From Circinella umbellata (lineage: Eukaryota; Mucoromycota; Mucoromycetes; Mucorales; Lichtheimiaceae): a stretch of 64,000 nucleotides of DNA. Both the position numbers and the translations under genes were made by a program. Of the stretch, positions 26,473-38,148 are shown one piece after another (the first letter of the stretch is position 1; every line of letters starts with the position of its first letter). The notes beneath the pieces were generated by a model. It made no database searches, was not told the origin of the DNA, and saw only the letters and a program-made list of their open reading frames with translations. The DNA lies in assembly GCA_025093555.1 (NCBI GenBank), contig JAIWNF010000021.1, positions 558,001-622,000 of the forward strand, given 5' to 3'.

Positions 26473-27977
26473 ATAATATAAAGAAGAAATTGAAAGGTAC
26501 TGTTAAATAAGAAGAAAAAGAAGAAGCAACGAAAAAAAAAGAAAGATATATAATTATCAAGAAAAATAAGAAAAAAACACGGGTAATATAGAAGGAGGGG
26601 CTAATAAAAAAAAATGGGGGATCGGGTTCGAGTAAGGTTGGGAGTAGTATAGCAACAAGTAAGTGTATTAGGTAAAGAGTGAAAAGAAAGGAAAAAAAAT
26701 AGTTATTAAGTTTTTGGTTTTGGTTTGGTGTTGTATATTATATTATATTATTATTTGATTATATTATTATTACGGGCCCTAATAAGAAAAAAAATGAAAG
26801 GATCAGTTCACGTTTTTCGTGCAACGTTAGTGTAACACCATACCCTTTTTATCAAGTACGGTTTTTATTATAATGTTATTAGTTGTACTATGTGGGTGGG
26901 TATAAATTTATATTAAATAACTGTTCGAATAAGAAAGAGGAGAATAAAAAGAGGTAGGTATTATTCAACAAGATGTAAACAAGTGTAGATACACGCACAC
27001 ATATAAATATATAAAAAGAGTAAAAGCAAAAGAGAAAGAGAGGAAAAAAAAAGAGATTGAACCATATTATATATAATGTGGTTATATATCTGTGCTGTTT
27101 TTAAGAAGGCTATATTTTCTTTTCTGCACCCCTTTTACTGATCAGGGGCGGGGCAAATAAGCAACTAATGAATGCTTGACAATATATTTTTTTGGTGCCA
27201 TTTTTCATCTCCAGTTGCATATGCTGAGTGACAAAAGAAAGCGTAGTTTCTTTTAAGGAGGTAATATTTTCCTCAGTTTCTCTATCTTTCTACCCAAGTT
27301 TATATTATCTAAAAATTTATAAGAGAGTGAGTAGGCGTGGAACGAGATGATTGAAAAAAACAGAAAACATTTGATTACTACAGTTATACATGTAAAAAAT
27401 TCAATATGATAAAAATGTAATGTTATTTTTTGAAAATGAATTATGAATGATGAGTGATGAGTGATTATATAATATGAAGAACAATGGTGATACTAATGAA
27501 ACTAATGATGTTAGTTACAATGAATAATGACAGATAATGGGTTTAATATGCTCGAATAGGGTGAAAATGTGTGCTTAATGAACAAGAAGAAATCGAAATG
27601 TTGAATATTGTGTTATATGCGTGTGTTTTGCTTGCATACTTTTTTCTAGTTATAGAATGTTTGCATGAATTAGTATCTACAACAGTGAACTATTATATAT
27701 ACAAAAAAAAAAGAAGAAATTATCAGCAAATTATATGAAGATAATGAGAAAAATAATAAAATACCACAGCATGAAAATAAAAAAGAGAAACTTCCGAGAC
27801 GAATAAAATATAAAAAAAAAATCTAAGGAGAAAAAAAAAAGGAAGATAGAAAGAACTATGATGGATATAAAGGAGATCAAAGGAGTGAAGGAAACGTGAG
27901 TGAGGGCGTACAGTTGATTCCTATAGTTTTTTTTTCTGTTTCCATGAATATTCTATATATACTGAACAGAAACTTAA
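26473..27977. other. Intergenic: TBC gene promoter and velvet gene 3' flank
   Basis: 1.5 kb of AT-rich sequence with many poly-A and GA-rich runs. The left end is the upstream region of the TBC gene. Around 27430-27550 the trinucleotides ATG/GAT recur in a simple repeat-like stretch. No coding frame, RNA gene or transposon end is recognised. Confidence 0.5.
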
Positions 27978-29657
27978 TTATTGCCATGGATATTGTTGAA
28001 GCTGTGGCCATCCAGGACCACTATTATCACCACTATTATCGTCATCATCATCAGACGCCAGCACTGATGATATATGAATTTTCGTGTATTGTGTTGTATT
28101 GGTTGTATTAGGAACTGGAGTCGCATTAACATGATAAGATAGAGGAGGACTGCATGATGAAGATGTGAAAGAATTCTCCACAGCAGATGGTATTGCATTA
28201 GTGGTATTGGTAGAGGAAGTTTTATTCTGCATTGCTTGCTGTCTCCGGGATTCAATAGTAAACGCTGTCTCCTCTAACTCCTCCATTTGGTTATTGCTGA
28301 TTTTGTCCTCGGAAATCCCTCCTTTCCCCCCCGTCCTTTGCGTTCCTAAAGTTACAAACGTTGTTAAAGCTGTAACACTTTGCTGATGTTTATTCATTTC
28401 ATGCTGCTCCTGTTGTTGATGCTGTTGATGTTGTTGCTGTACCGGCATTTTATGAAATACAGAATTCCGTGCTGCTGTAGAGAATGATGAATATGATGCA
28501 GCAGTTGTTGTCGAACTTGGTATGGGCGATGAAGATCCTGATGATTCTTCATATATATTGTCGGATGTACGTTTCGTTCCTGGACCTTTACGAACAGATA
28601 TTTTGATTCCTTGTTTTGAAAAGCAAAGTGATAACGGTGTGGTTCCTGCGAATAAAAAAAAACAATTGGTCAATAAAAGCACTAAATACCACTTTATATG
28701 TAATTAGATAGTAACTAGGGTCACTAGGCAACAACTAGGGCCACCAGGCAATAGCGTGGCTGAATTATAAAAAGCTTATTCCATATTACCTGTCATTCCA
28801 GGAAAGTTCTTTGCAGAATAAACCGAGAATGAATCTGAAAAAACTTCATGTAGCACTTGAGTGCTCATTGTCAAGGGTTCACTAACAAAGTAATATAGAC
28901 TCATTAGAAAAAATCTTAAAATATACCTCAAATAGAATACTTTTTTTTTTCCTTCTAGAATTCTTTGTCTAATAATAAAATGAAACTTTACCCAGCTGAT
29001 AAATCAATGAACCGAAAGCGGAGACAAAAGTTACCTTCTGTTCGAACAGAAACATCATGAAAAATAAAAAAGATTCCCATTCGATCTTGTAGATCCATTA
29101 GTTGATGAGCATTGGAAACCAAAGTACCTAAAAAGTTACGAATAGGTTTTGGATCCTGGAATGACATAACGGCAGCATTACTATTTGGATAGGCGGGATT
29201 AATAGAAGCAGGATTATAAACAACGTTACGATTGTCTTTTCTATCTGCAGAAAATAAATCACACTGAGCAATTAAATGTGAAACATTATCTGTTTCGCTG
29301 AATTATCATAAACATTATATATGTTAATACAGTTACTGATAAAAAAACCCAATTTTATTTAATTTACTATCTTTTACCTGACAGGTGCCAAAGATCCGTC
29401 TGAATTCGTGATGTGAAGTTGAAGAATAGGTGGTGGATTAATAGGTCGTTTGTCTTTTTCCCCAAATCCGCAACATCGAGCTCTTGTCGGTTGTTGAACA
29501 ACAACTAAATTATTTGATAGGTTTCAATCGTTCAATTTCTTTTTTTTTTCGGTTAAATGTATAAAAAAAAAGGTACAAGTGAATTACCTAAACGATACTG
29601 AATGCTTTGCCTACTAGGCCTCCCGAGACCTAACGGCGGTGGTACCGAGGTATTCAT
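27978..29657 (-). CDS. Velvet-family transcription regulator (VosA/VelB-like)
   Basis: Five exons on the minus strand, 29657-29588, 29504-29378, 29297-28992, 28881-28790 and 28645-27978, join in frame into 420 residues. The velvet domain fills about residues 18-225. Recognisable pieces are QPTRARCCGFGEKDKRPINP and PPPILQLHI at its start, then FCLRFRFIDL, VLHEVFSDSFSVYSAKNFPG and LSLCFSKQGIKISVRKG at its end. The remaining ~190 residues are disordered, rich in Ser, Thr, Gln and Asn. Velvet proteins form homo- and heterodimers with an NF-kB-like fold that bind DNA and couple light, sporulation and metabolism in fungi. The uninterrupted domain close to the N-terminus with a long disordered tail suits VosA/Ryp-type members better than VeA, but paralogue assignment needs a tree. 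Confidence 0.9.
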
Positions 29658-32122
29658 TTTTATTTCTTATACTTTTTTACTATTTTTTTTTTGAATATTC
29701 TCTCAAAAAAAGAGAGGGGGGTTGATTGGACCGATGTTTGAGTGATGATTAAATAATTATTTTGTTTGAATAAGGAAGCAGCAAAAAGAGTCAAATGATA
29801 TTATGCAAGAGAAGCAAGTTATTTTCCGTGTGTGTCAAAGACGATCAAGAGATTTCAAAAAGAAAATAAAAAATAAAAAACTGAATTCGGAATGAGGGTT
29901 GCTGGAAAAAAAATAAAAAAGAAGAAAGAAAGAAGAGAGAAAAGAAAAGTTTTCTTTTTTACAAACAATAGAAAAAAGAATAAATAAATAAAAAAGAAGA
30001 AAAAAAGAAAATTTGAATGGATTAGGGCTGTTTTTTAACTATTTAACCTAAACTTCATACTACAAACATAGAACGCATTGCCCATCAGGCAACAAAAAGA
30101 GAATGCACCCATCAAGGTACCAGTTTTTCGGGTCCAGCTCCGACTACCAGGACTTATTAGATTTGGGTTGTATGTATTTTTTATTTCTATTTTTTTTGGA
30201 GGGGTACTGTTGGGGTAAAAGGGACAATTGTTAAAAAGAAAATATAGAAAATAACTGAATGATGTATATTGGAGGGGGGTGGAGAAAAAATTAAAAATAA
30301 GAACAAGGGGGAGAAGAGATTTAGTAGATCTGAAAAAGTAATTGAATGAGTTTGGAAGGGTTCAATATGTATACGTAACAAAAGCGTTGGTTTCACATTC
30401 TTCAACATATAACTTATGTTGATCGATTTCATAGAAATAGGATGAAAACGCCTTGTTAATAATGGAAGAAAGGCGTAGATCAACAACAACAAACAATGAG
30501 GTTTTTATACGTAGTGCAGCATTTATACACATCAACAACCTATTCAATGTATGCCTGCAAAGTAATCCTGACTATGCACGGGCGGAGGTGCTAGGTAGAA
30601 CCAAAGAGCTGTATTTTTCCTTTTCCCTATAAGATTTTGATTGGTTGTTACGTTTATTTTAAATAATTACAACAATGATATAGACATCTCTTCTATCATT
30701 CTAAAATATACAATATATTTCTATAATCCGTGGAATTTGTTAGACCATAAAGATCAGTCGTATTGCGATATTTCTATATTCTCACTGATTTTCCATGAGA
30801 TTTCTTAACGTGAAATTCTAGACTATTGTTATTTTCAGAGTGTCCATGTCTTTTAAGTAAATATTTTCATGTTTTATAATATAATCTTGGAGGTATAAAA
30901 ATTCGCTAGCTCCCTAAGAATAATCTCACTTATACATAGAAACCATATTGGTTTTTTCTTCGCTGTAATTTCATGTTTGCTCTTAATCATTTTCAACTTC
31001 GGAACTCCTTGTATATTAGTACTATAAACAGCGCATACTTGAAATTACACCGCACATAAGTGAAAAATAATTCGGCCGCGAATCATTATGAAAAAAACCA
31101 ATACCATACGAATATATATGAGTATGTTTATTATCTATATCCAAATCTTTTTTGATGCATAGAAGAGCTTCGCTTTTGATTATAGTTTTATTTGTATTTA
31201 TCTATACTTCACTTATGTGAGATTTCTCTACTAAATAATATGAATATACAGCAATTTTTTCGGGCTTTGTCCGAAAGAGTCTACCAATTTTAATCAAGCA
31301 CCCAGTTAATGGGCCTCATCAGCTTAAGTAAAAAATGCTACCTGTGTTTCAGAAAAAAAAAAAACTGTTACATAAATTCCCCGATTCGTTCTTGTGAAAA
31401 TGTGGCACCCAGAAGTTCTTTTTTCAGGTTTCACAAGGTGCAGAAAAAAAAAAGCTTTTTTTTTTGTTCTTTTTATAACGGCATAAATTTGGAATTTAAA
31501 AAAGTGTCAAAATTTGGATATGGAAAATAATAATGGGACAAAAACAAAATTTTTCCAAGGTCATATATTATTAAAAGTTGTTATTACTTGGAGAAAAATA
31601 ATGAAGAAAATATTCATGACTGGTTGTTGATGAATAGAATACTTTTTTGGGGGACAATAAAATTCTAATAACAAAAATTTATAATAATGTCGAATTAACT
31701 TTTGTGTAGAACAAAAAAGCTTGTCTTACCCACCTTCTCTATTCCCGTTTCTTCTTTTTGTTTTTATAAGTTAGCACACGTTTCTTTGTGCAACCATTAT
31801 CCAGCATCTTGGAACCTTATTATTTTGATTTAGCATGCACGTGGTACAAAACCGTTCAAATAAGTGCATATATTACATTATAAACAAAACGTCATGTTGG
31901 GCCCACAAACTCGGCAACGTTGCTGAGGCATTATATTAGTAAAATACCATTTTGTAAGTTGGGACATGTTTCTCTGATTTTGTGTGAGAATAATCTGAGA
32001 ATTATTATATGCGATTAATAAAAGTCAAATTTGGTAATATCCTCTCCATATATGAATAAAGTTTAGAATAAAGAAGATAAATTATGGCTCTGTGTAATGA
32101 TGATGCCAAATTGTGCTCAGTA
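29658..32122. other. Intergenic: velvet promoter and possible decayed MITE
   Basis: No gene is supported. The first ~400 bp are purine-rich on the plus strand and upstream of the velvet start. A hairpin-capable TTGCCCATCAGGCAA lies near 30078. At 30915-31240 there are inverted matching segments (CTCACTTATA-like ends, TATTGGTTTTTT with AAAAAACCAATA inside), possibly an old MITE. From 31260 to 32122 it is AT-rich and anonymous. Confidence 0.4.
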
Positions 32123-32444
32123 CAAAATTTTGCATTCATTTCTGGACACAAACCTCAATTTTTTTGCTTATAATACGCATATTATTTTCTTACTTATGAG
32201 GTCTAAGAGATTCACTTGCGAAGCTTAGAGATTTACACAAATGATAAAGAGAGTTTTTCGCGGCTAATATCAATTTTTTTTCGTATTTGCTACACCTGCT
32301 TTTATGGGATTAACCAAGTGTCATCTATCATAAGCGAAAAAGATGAACATCACAAGGGAAAAAAACTCACATTATAAGTGAAAAAATTTACTCTTATAAG
32401 CAAAAAAATTGAGGGTTGTTTCCAGAAATGAATGCAAAATCCTG
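32123..32444. mobile_element. TA-flanked MITE (Tc1/mariner-type ends)
   Basis: Terminal inverted repeats of 51 bp occupy 32123-32173 and 32394-32444. By eye 47 of 51 positions match; the shared core includes ATTTTGCATTCATTTCTGG and CTCAATTTTTTTGCTTATAA. Both ends are directly flanked by TA, the target duplication of Tc1/mariner elements. The 322-bp element has no coding frame, so it must depend on a transposase made elsewhere. Shorter CTTATAA/TTATAAG-type words recur inside the arms. It ends 80 bp left of the CACTA transposon. Confidence 0.8.
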
Positions 32445-32524
32445 TACATATCAGATACTACTTGCTTCCGCTGTTTATCACAATTTTAATAGAAAATAAT
32501 ACCCCTATCTTTTATCTCGGTTGA

Positions 32525-32557
32525 CACCGTAGGAAAAATATATACAAGAAATATATA
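32525..32557 (+). repeat. Left terminal inverted repeat of the CACTA element
   Basis: 33 bp beginning CACCGTAGGAAAAA. Compared with the right end there are three mismatches, at positions 15, 22 and 23. Preceded by TGA. Confidence 0.88.
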
Positions 32558-32835
32558 GAAAATATATAGATATTCACGTATATGATTTTGCACATTTTTG
32601 AATATTTTTTGTATATCAGATTTGAATATTTTTGAATATTTTTGAATATCTGTATACGGATATACGATTAATATAAACATTTTGTATATTTTATGATAAT
32701 TTCCAATTGCTCATTTTATTAATTGTTTATTATTTTGTTGTATTTATAAACGTGAAAGCTATACAATGCTGGTTACTACTACATAATCCACCCTTACATC
32801 ATTCTTCGTATCTTTACATGGTCCTATAGACTATC

Positions 32836-34594
32836 TTAGCTATTTATAATGTTGTTGCTTTCCTGCATCTTCTTTGTAATACGTCGCTTGGCTTTTGTTA
32901 CTGGTTTAACTGATTTTGATTGTGTTGCTGTTGTAGTGCTAGAATCATTCGCTCCTACTATCGTTTCCATTTTCCTACTGTTTTTTGGTGGCCGTCCAAC
33001 CTTTCTTTTTACTTGGAAATTTTCGTTTGTCTCCTTACTAACCGACGATGCCATCATGCTTCTAGATTCATTAGCATCATTATGATGTAATTTTGGTCTT
33101 TTTCTACTACTATTACTTTTTGCTAAATCAGGTTGTTAATATCAAGTTGCAAAGCATCACATAGATATAAATTCACAGATAAATTTATTATAGCTTACAA
33201 TTATCAGCTTCTTGAACGTTCTTTCTGGTGCTTGTGGGGAGATTTGTGACCATTAGTTTATTACCACGCGTGATATCAAAGAAGTTTTTAAAGGTAGAAG
33301 TTAGTAATTTGCAAGCATCAATACCCTTTCGCCACTGAGATACTATTTTAGTACCTTTCATCATCATATTCAATGGTATCGCTCTCGCTTTCAGACAATT
33401 CAGTTTCCAAATACATTATTTTTTCTTGTTTCGCTTGTTCATTCTCTGTGGCATATACACTAAATATTATAGAATCCCATGGTATTAAAAAATGTACAAC
33501 ATTCGTTAAAGCCCGAACTGTCATATCGAATAAAAAAAATACAAACTTTTGTTCACCATCAATTAAATCCTCATTCTGATCGTCTTCGCTGATAGACAGT
33601 AAAAAGAAAAATAAGATAACAACAATTGTCGCTATATTAGTACAACTATGAAAGTGATTCAAGTCAGTGTAATTAAAAAATACATACTTGACTTCTGAGT
33701 CCATGTGTTGTCTACCAGTTTTAATATATAAATAGAATTATGTTGGTGCACGATTTATTAATCTAGTGTTTTTTTATCCACGTACCTTTCTACACCAGTC
33801 GAGTTTTCATCATCTCCCACAAATGTTTTGTTGTCAGTTGCACCATAATCCGAGACTTCTGTTATCAAAGGAATGAAAGTCATCATAAATAACGATCAAT
33901 TATGTTAGTATACATTAGGTTTTTTTCACTTACATTTTTTATTTTTACATTTAAAAAATGCCTTGCGCATAATTAAATGAGCTCCCCAACTTTCACAGCA
34001 GGCGTTTAACGGATATTGATCACCAACAATTTCTTCAAGTTTTTTCTCAGCTAAGTATTGAATCGATTTGTCCAGATCGGAAAATGTTGAACAAGGATCC
34101 AAGTGATGCTCTCGTTTGAGATCGTAAGCCAGTTGTTCAGAAAAACGTTTAACATTTCTCTTGAATGTTGTGAAATAATGCGCGTGCCATGGTTTTTTCT
34201 TTTTTTCGAGAACGTTTTTACCCAAAGCTTCAAAGTAATCCCAATTGAATTGTAAAGATTTTCCTTCTTGCTTTGGAGGTTGAACGTTACGCGCTATTTT
34301 TTCCCCTGAAAAAGGATTATCATCAATATCTGCTTGTGGATATTCCAATCGTGTTACTGTAGCTTGGTTGTCGAGTCGATTAATTATTAATTCAACTTGT
34401 TTACTCAAACGTTCAACGGTCAAAAGCGTGTGATTGACTTGGCTTGTAAGATCGGCTTCAAATCGAGTATTGTTCTCATCCATAACTTCTAAGTAAGATC
34501 TTACACTTTCAAAGCCTTCTCTGATTTCTCTTGTTGATTCAGTAGTTGCTTGTATGAAAGAAGTAAGTAGCTGACTCGTATTATCTTGGGTCAT
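32836..34594 (-). pseudogene. CACTA accessory (TnpA-like) gene with AT-hook; one-base frameshift
   Basis: Five exons on the minus strand: 34594-33934, 33855-33786, 33711-33688, 33588-33199 and 33122-32836, about 477 codons. The N-terminal ~90 residues look like a helical/coiled region (SLTSFIQ and VRSYLEVM-type heptads), with a Lys-rich middle. The C-terminal exon contains KRKVGRPPKNSRK, a classical AT-hook (GRP core) that binds the minor groove of AT-rich DNA, which suits the AT-rich subterminal repeats. All joins keep phase except within exon 33588-33199, which is one base too long: the frame from the left side stops at about 33349 while the next frame continues open. So this copy is probably broken, or the sequence carries an error. 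Role inferred by analogy with DNA-binding TnpA of plant En/Spm elements. Confidence 0.6.
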
Positions 34595-34685
34595 GGTAAT
34601 AAAAGTTAAAGGGAAAAAAAATAGTTGTGAAAAAGAAAGGAGTTGGTTTTAATCTGAGTTGGCTTCCTCCACTTAGTTTGTTAAA

Positions 34686-37600
34686 ATGCCAGACAGAATC
34701 CTATTACAAAAATGCTCTTCTTGTAAATGGCTTATCCGAGGAACGCGTTTGGAGTTAGATGCTCATGAAACCACATGTATTAGAAGTAAATTAAATTTAT
34801 TGTGTGGTTCTCAAGAATCGCCTACTCCTGAATCTTCTATAAGTAATAATATCAGTTAAGTGAGGCAGTTAATAAGGAATGGACGCGTTTATAAATCTAG
34901 TATCAAAACTAATTATATTGGTATTGTCAATAGCACCAGACCCTGTGAGTTTCTCTGAAGAATCAGCAACCACAAATACTAATGACATCGAAAAGATTGA
35001 ACAGGTAATAATTTTAACAGTAATGCCTACAACTACGTTCCATTAGAAGTAGACCAACATTTCTTTTTTAGTTGGAAAATCCTGAGATTGATGAAACGGG
35101 TCTATCTGATCAACAAGACGACGATGTTGACATCTCTGATTGGAATCAATATGAAAGAATATCGAAAATAACTGAGCAATCTACATTATATCCACAAGAA
35201 TCTTCAATATCTTTGCACGATTCAACGAACCTAATTGAAAAAATATCATCAATATCGACGTCACCACACGGATCAATAGATATACCCTCTAATAATTGCA
35301 CCACTACAATAAATGGCAGCACTCATGTTACTTCTGCTGCAACAGTTATTGACGTGCGTCAGAAATATATCCATGACGATGAACATATTAAAGTTAGTTT
35401 GGACATGTATGCAATTGCAATACACCATGGTGGAACGCAAGAACTATTCGATAAAATGATAACACGATTCAATCAATACATAAACAAACAGTTACCACCA
35501 TTGTATAGCTACAGTAAATCACGACAAGCATTACGAGAATCATACGGTGTAAAGCCAAAACAATATCATATTTGCAAAAACGGTTGTATGATGTTTAAAG
35601 ATGGTAACAATGGTTTAGAATGCGATGTATGTCATGAACCACGCTACCAAGATGCTGATACGCTCACTCCAAATAAAACAATGACACAACTTTCTTTGAA
35701 AGAACAGCTTGCTTTGTTTGTCAATGACGATACCATGCGTACACTGTTAAAGCATCGTGCACAGTGGACATCCACTGATAAAGTTAAGAAAAGTGTTTTC
35801 GATGGTGCAGTATACAAGGAATTACTCAGTAACAACATATTTCAAGGTGAGATGGATATTGCATTAGCATTGTATGTTGATGATTTTGAGGCATTTAAAC
35901 GTGGTACGAATTCCATGTCAATTTGCCATGTCGTGATTTTAAACCTTCCAGAAGATGTTCGGTATGAAGATGCAAACATGATCCAAATTTACGTTGCTCC
36001 TGGGCCAAAGAAACCAAAGGACATCTTCAGTTTTCTTGATCCTGTCCTTCGAGAACTCGATGAACTATGCACACATGGTATGATTGTTGAGACCGACGAA
36101 AAGAGGATCCCACTCAAAGCACACCTATTGTTTGTGGGTGGCGATATTCCAGGTGTAGCCAAGGTAGCAGGTCACATGGGGCACCAAAGTTATTATGGAT
36201 GTAGATTCTGTACAATTAAAGGTATGTATCAAGAAAATCGGATGACATTCCCGCCAGTATCCAAATCAAAACCACAGCAACACGTAACCATCAGCACAAG
36301 TAGTCAAGAGCAGCACCACAACAACAAAGAAGATAATCGGGAAAAGCCTGTTATACGACGGATAGAAACGTTCAAACGAAAGAATGAAAGTATTGGACAA
36401 ATTGATGCTTCCCCATTTGCGAATCTTTGTACATTTCATGGCGCGACCTTCTTTCCCATTGATATTATGCATCTTATGAAAGGTATAGGTGAACAACTGT
36501 GGAAAATGATTAAGGGTGTTTATGGTAAAGATGGCTGTTCATTATATTTATCAAATGTGGAACAAAAGCAAATCGGGTCACGAATTGCATCATCGCGGCA
36601 TTTAACCCCTTCGTCATTTTCTGGAGATTGTGGTGACATATCATTTCAAAGCGGTTTCTACCGAGCTGTGGACTGGATTCATTTTATGCTGTATTTTGTT
36701 CCCACGACTGTTCTTGAATTTTATGTCGATGTAGAAACACGGAAAGCACTTACCGATATATCAATAATTTATCAATATGCTTTTTCAAGGTACATTATCA
36801 ACATTCTTATTTTACAAAAAAAAAGAATATGCAATGTATGTAGCTCAAGTAATGATATGTATAACGCTTATCTTCTTATATAGAGAAATTGACGAAAATG
36901 GTATGACATGTTTAAGAAGCGCTGTCAAGTCGTGGACAAATTGGCTGTGCAAGCAAGTGAACAGCAAAAAATTATCAGCTGCTGCTTTTACGATAAACGA
37001 ACACTATCTTACACACTTGTGCAAAACAATTGAACGCGATGGTCCATTAGTCTATCTAGCAGCTTTTAATATGGAACGAAGTATCGGTGCAATAAAAACA
37101 CGCGTACGATCGCATCGACATCCCGGAATAAATGCAGGCAATATGCTTCTGGATTTAGCTGCAGTGAGAAAACGAAAAAGAAATGAGCTCAATTATGATA
37201 GTAATGATGACGATATCAACGAGAATTCCAAAGACAAAACGGATCAACATCCATTACGGAAGAAAACAAAATCAAAAAAGGTAATAATTGTTTCCAATGA
37301 CAAGAAAAGTTCAGAAATATGGGGACCATTTGCAGTAGAGACTATGGAAGCTTTAGACTGCCGAAAACAGCTTCGCCATTTTTGGGCTTGGAGAAAACAA
37401 ACTTACTCAGGTGTCAATCTTGATCCTGATGAGATGATTGAGACAGGTAATCGTTTGTACAAAGATGGAATTACATATGGTGGAACAGAGAGAGAGTCGT
37501 TACTCCGTTTGCATATATGGGTAGACATAGATAAGTCAAGAAAAAGATCATCTGTGAAACCTGAGCAGCGACAGTATTTTGGACAAGTGAAGTTTTTTTT

Positions 37601-37877
37601 TAAGCATGGGTTTGTCGTGGATGAAGATGAAGGGAAATGTGAAAAACTTCTTGCGTTTGTTGAGTTATGTAGATTAGTTAAAGGCCATGGGCCATGGCCG
37701 TATAAAACAGATGCTAGCAGTAAAATTTATGTAGTAATCGAAGAAGATAACATAATTGGTTTTGCAGGTCGAACAAAAGGCAAAGATACTCGTGAATACA
37801 TTTACTGGTCCCAAAAAACTCCACATTCGCTAAAAGATATTACCATTGACTATAACTTAGAGTATATACCTCGTTGA
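34686..37877 (+). CDS. CACTA/Plavaka-type transposase (Tnp2-like)
   Basis: Four exons, 34686-34854, 34934-35004, 35072-36789 and 36884-37877, give an uninterrupted 983-residue protein. The N-terminus carries a small zinc-finger pattern (CSSCKWLIRGTRLELDAHE then TTC). A second Cys motif (CKNGCMMFKDG, CDVCHEPRY) comes before the catalytic region. Candidate acidic residues are in LALYVDDFEAFKRG, LLFVGGDIPGVAKVAGHMG and NMERSIGAIKTR. GYGCRFC-type cysteines (YYGCRFCTIKG) follow the second motif, as in Transposase_21/Plavaka proteins. The C-terminal third (WGPFAVETMEALDC and onward) is a separate domain of unknown role. The enzyme should cut and move the surrounding element by a DDE/RNase-H-like mechanism. 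Exact catalytic assignments are inferred by eye. Confidence 0.82.
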
Positions 37878-38112
37878 CATTCTAATATTAAATATATTAT
37901 TCGTATAACTGTATATTTCTTGTAAATTTTCTCAATATGATATCAATACATGAATATTATTCATATATTTTTAAATAGTTGAATACTATCTAAATACTAT
38001 CCATATATCCATATATTCCTTGTATATTTTTTTTGAATATAATGTCAAGACATAAATATTATTCATATATTTTTTATATATTTGAATATTATCTGAATGT
38101 TATTCTTATATT

Positions 38113-38145
38113 TATATATTTCGCGTATATTTTTTTCCTACGGTG
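38113..38145 (-). repeat. Right terminal inverted repeat of the CACTA element
   Basis: Reverse complement begins CACCGTAGGAAAAA and matches the left repeat at 30 of 33 positions. Followed by TGA, the second copy of the target duplication. Confidence 0.88.
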
Positions 38146-38148
38146 TGA

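Larger units (their letters stand above)
32525..38145. mobile_element. CACTA/CMC-type DNA transposon, 5.6 kb, essentially complete
   Basis: The element starts CACCGTAGG and ends CCTACGGTG. Its terminal inverted repeats match at 30 of 33 positions, and both sides are flanked by the same trinucleotide TGA (32522-32524 and 38146-38148), the 3-bp target duplication typical of CACTA-type elements. Just inside each end are many GAATATT-like subterminal repeats, the usual transposase-binding arrangement. Two divergent genes lie within: a 983-aa transposase on the plus strand and an AT-hook protein gene on the minus strand. Their starts are about 90 bp apart (34594 and 34686), so one internal promoter could serve both. 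The intact transposase frame suggests recent activity. Confidence 0.88.

Noticed and set aside
30068..30083. TAGAACGCATTGCC shared with 40777-40790
   Set aside because: A 14-base match between two AT-rich places in 64 kb is expected by chance; flanks do not align.
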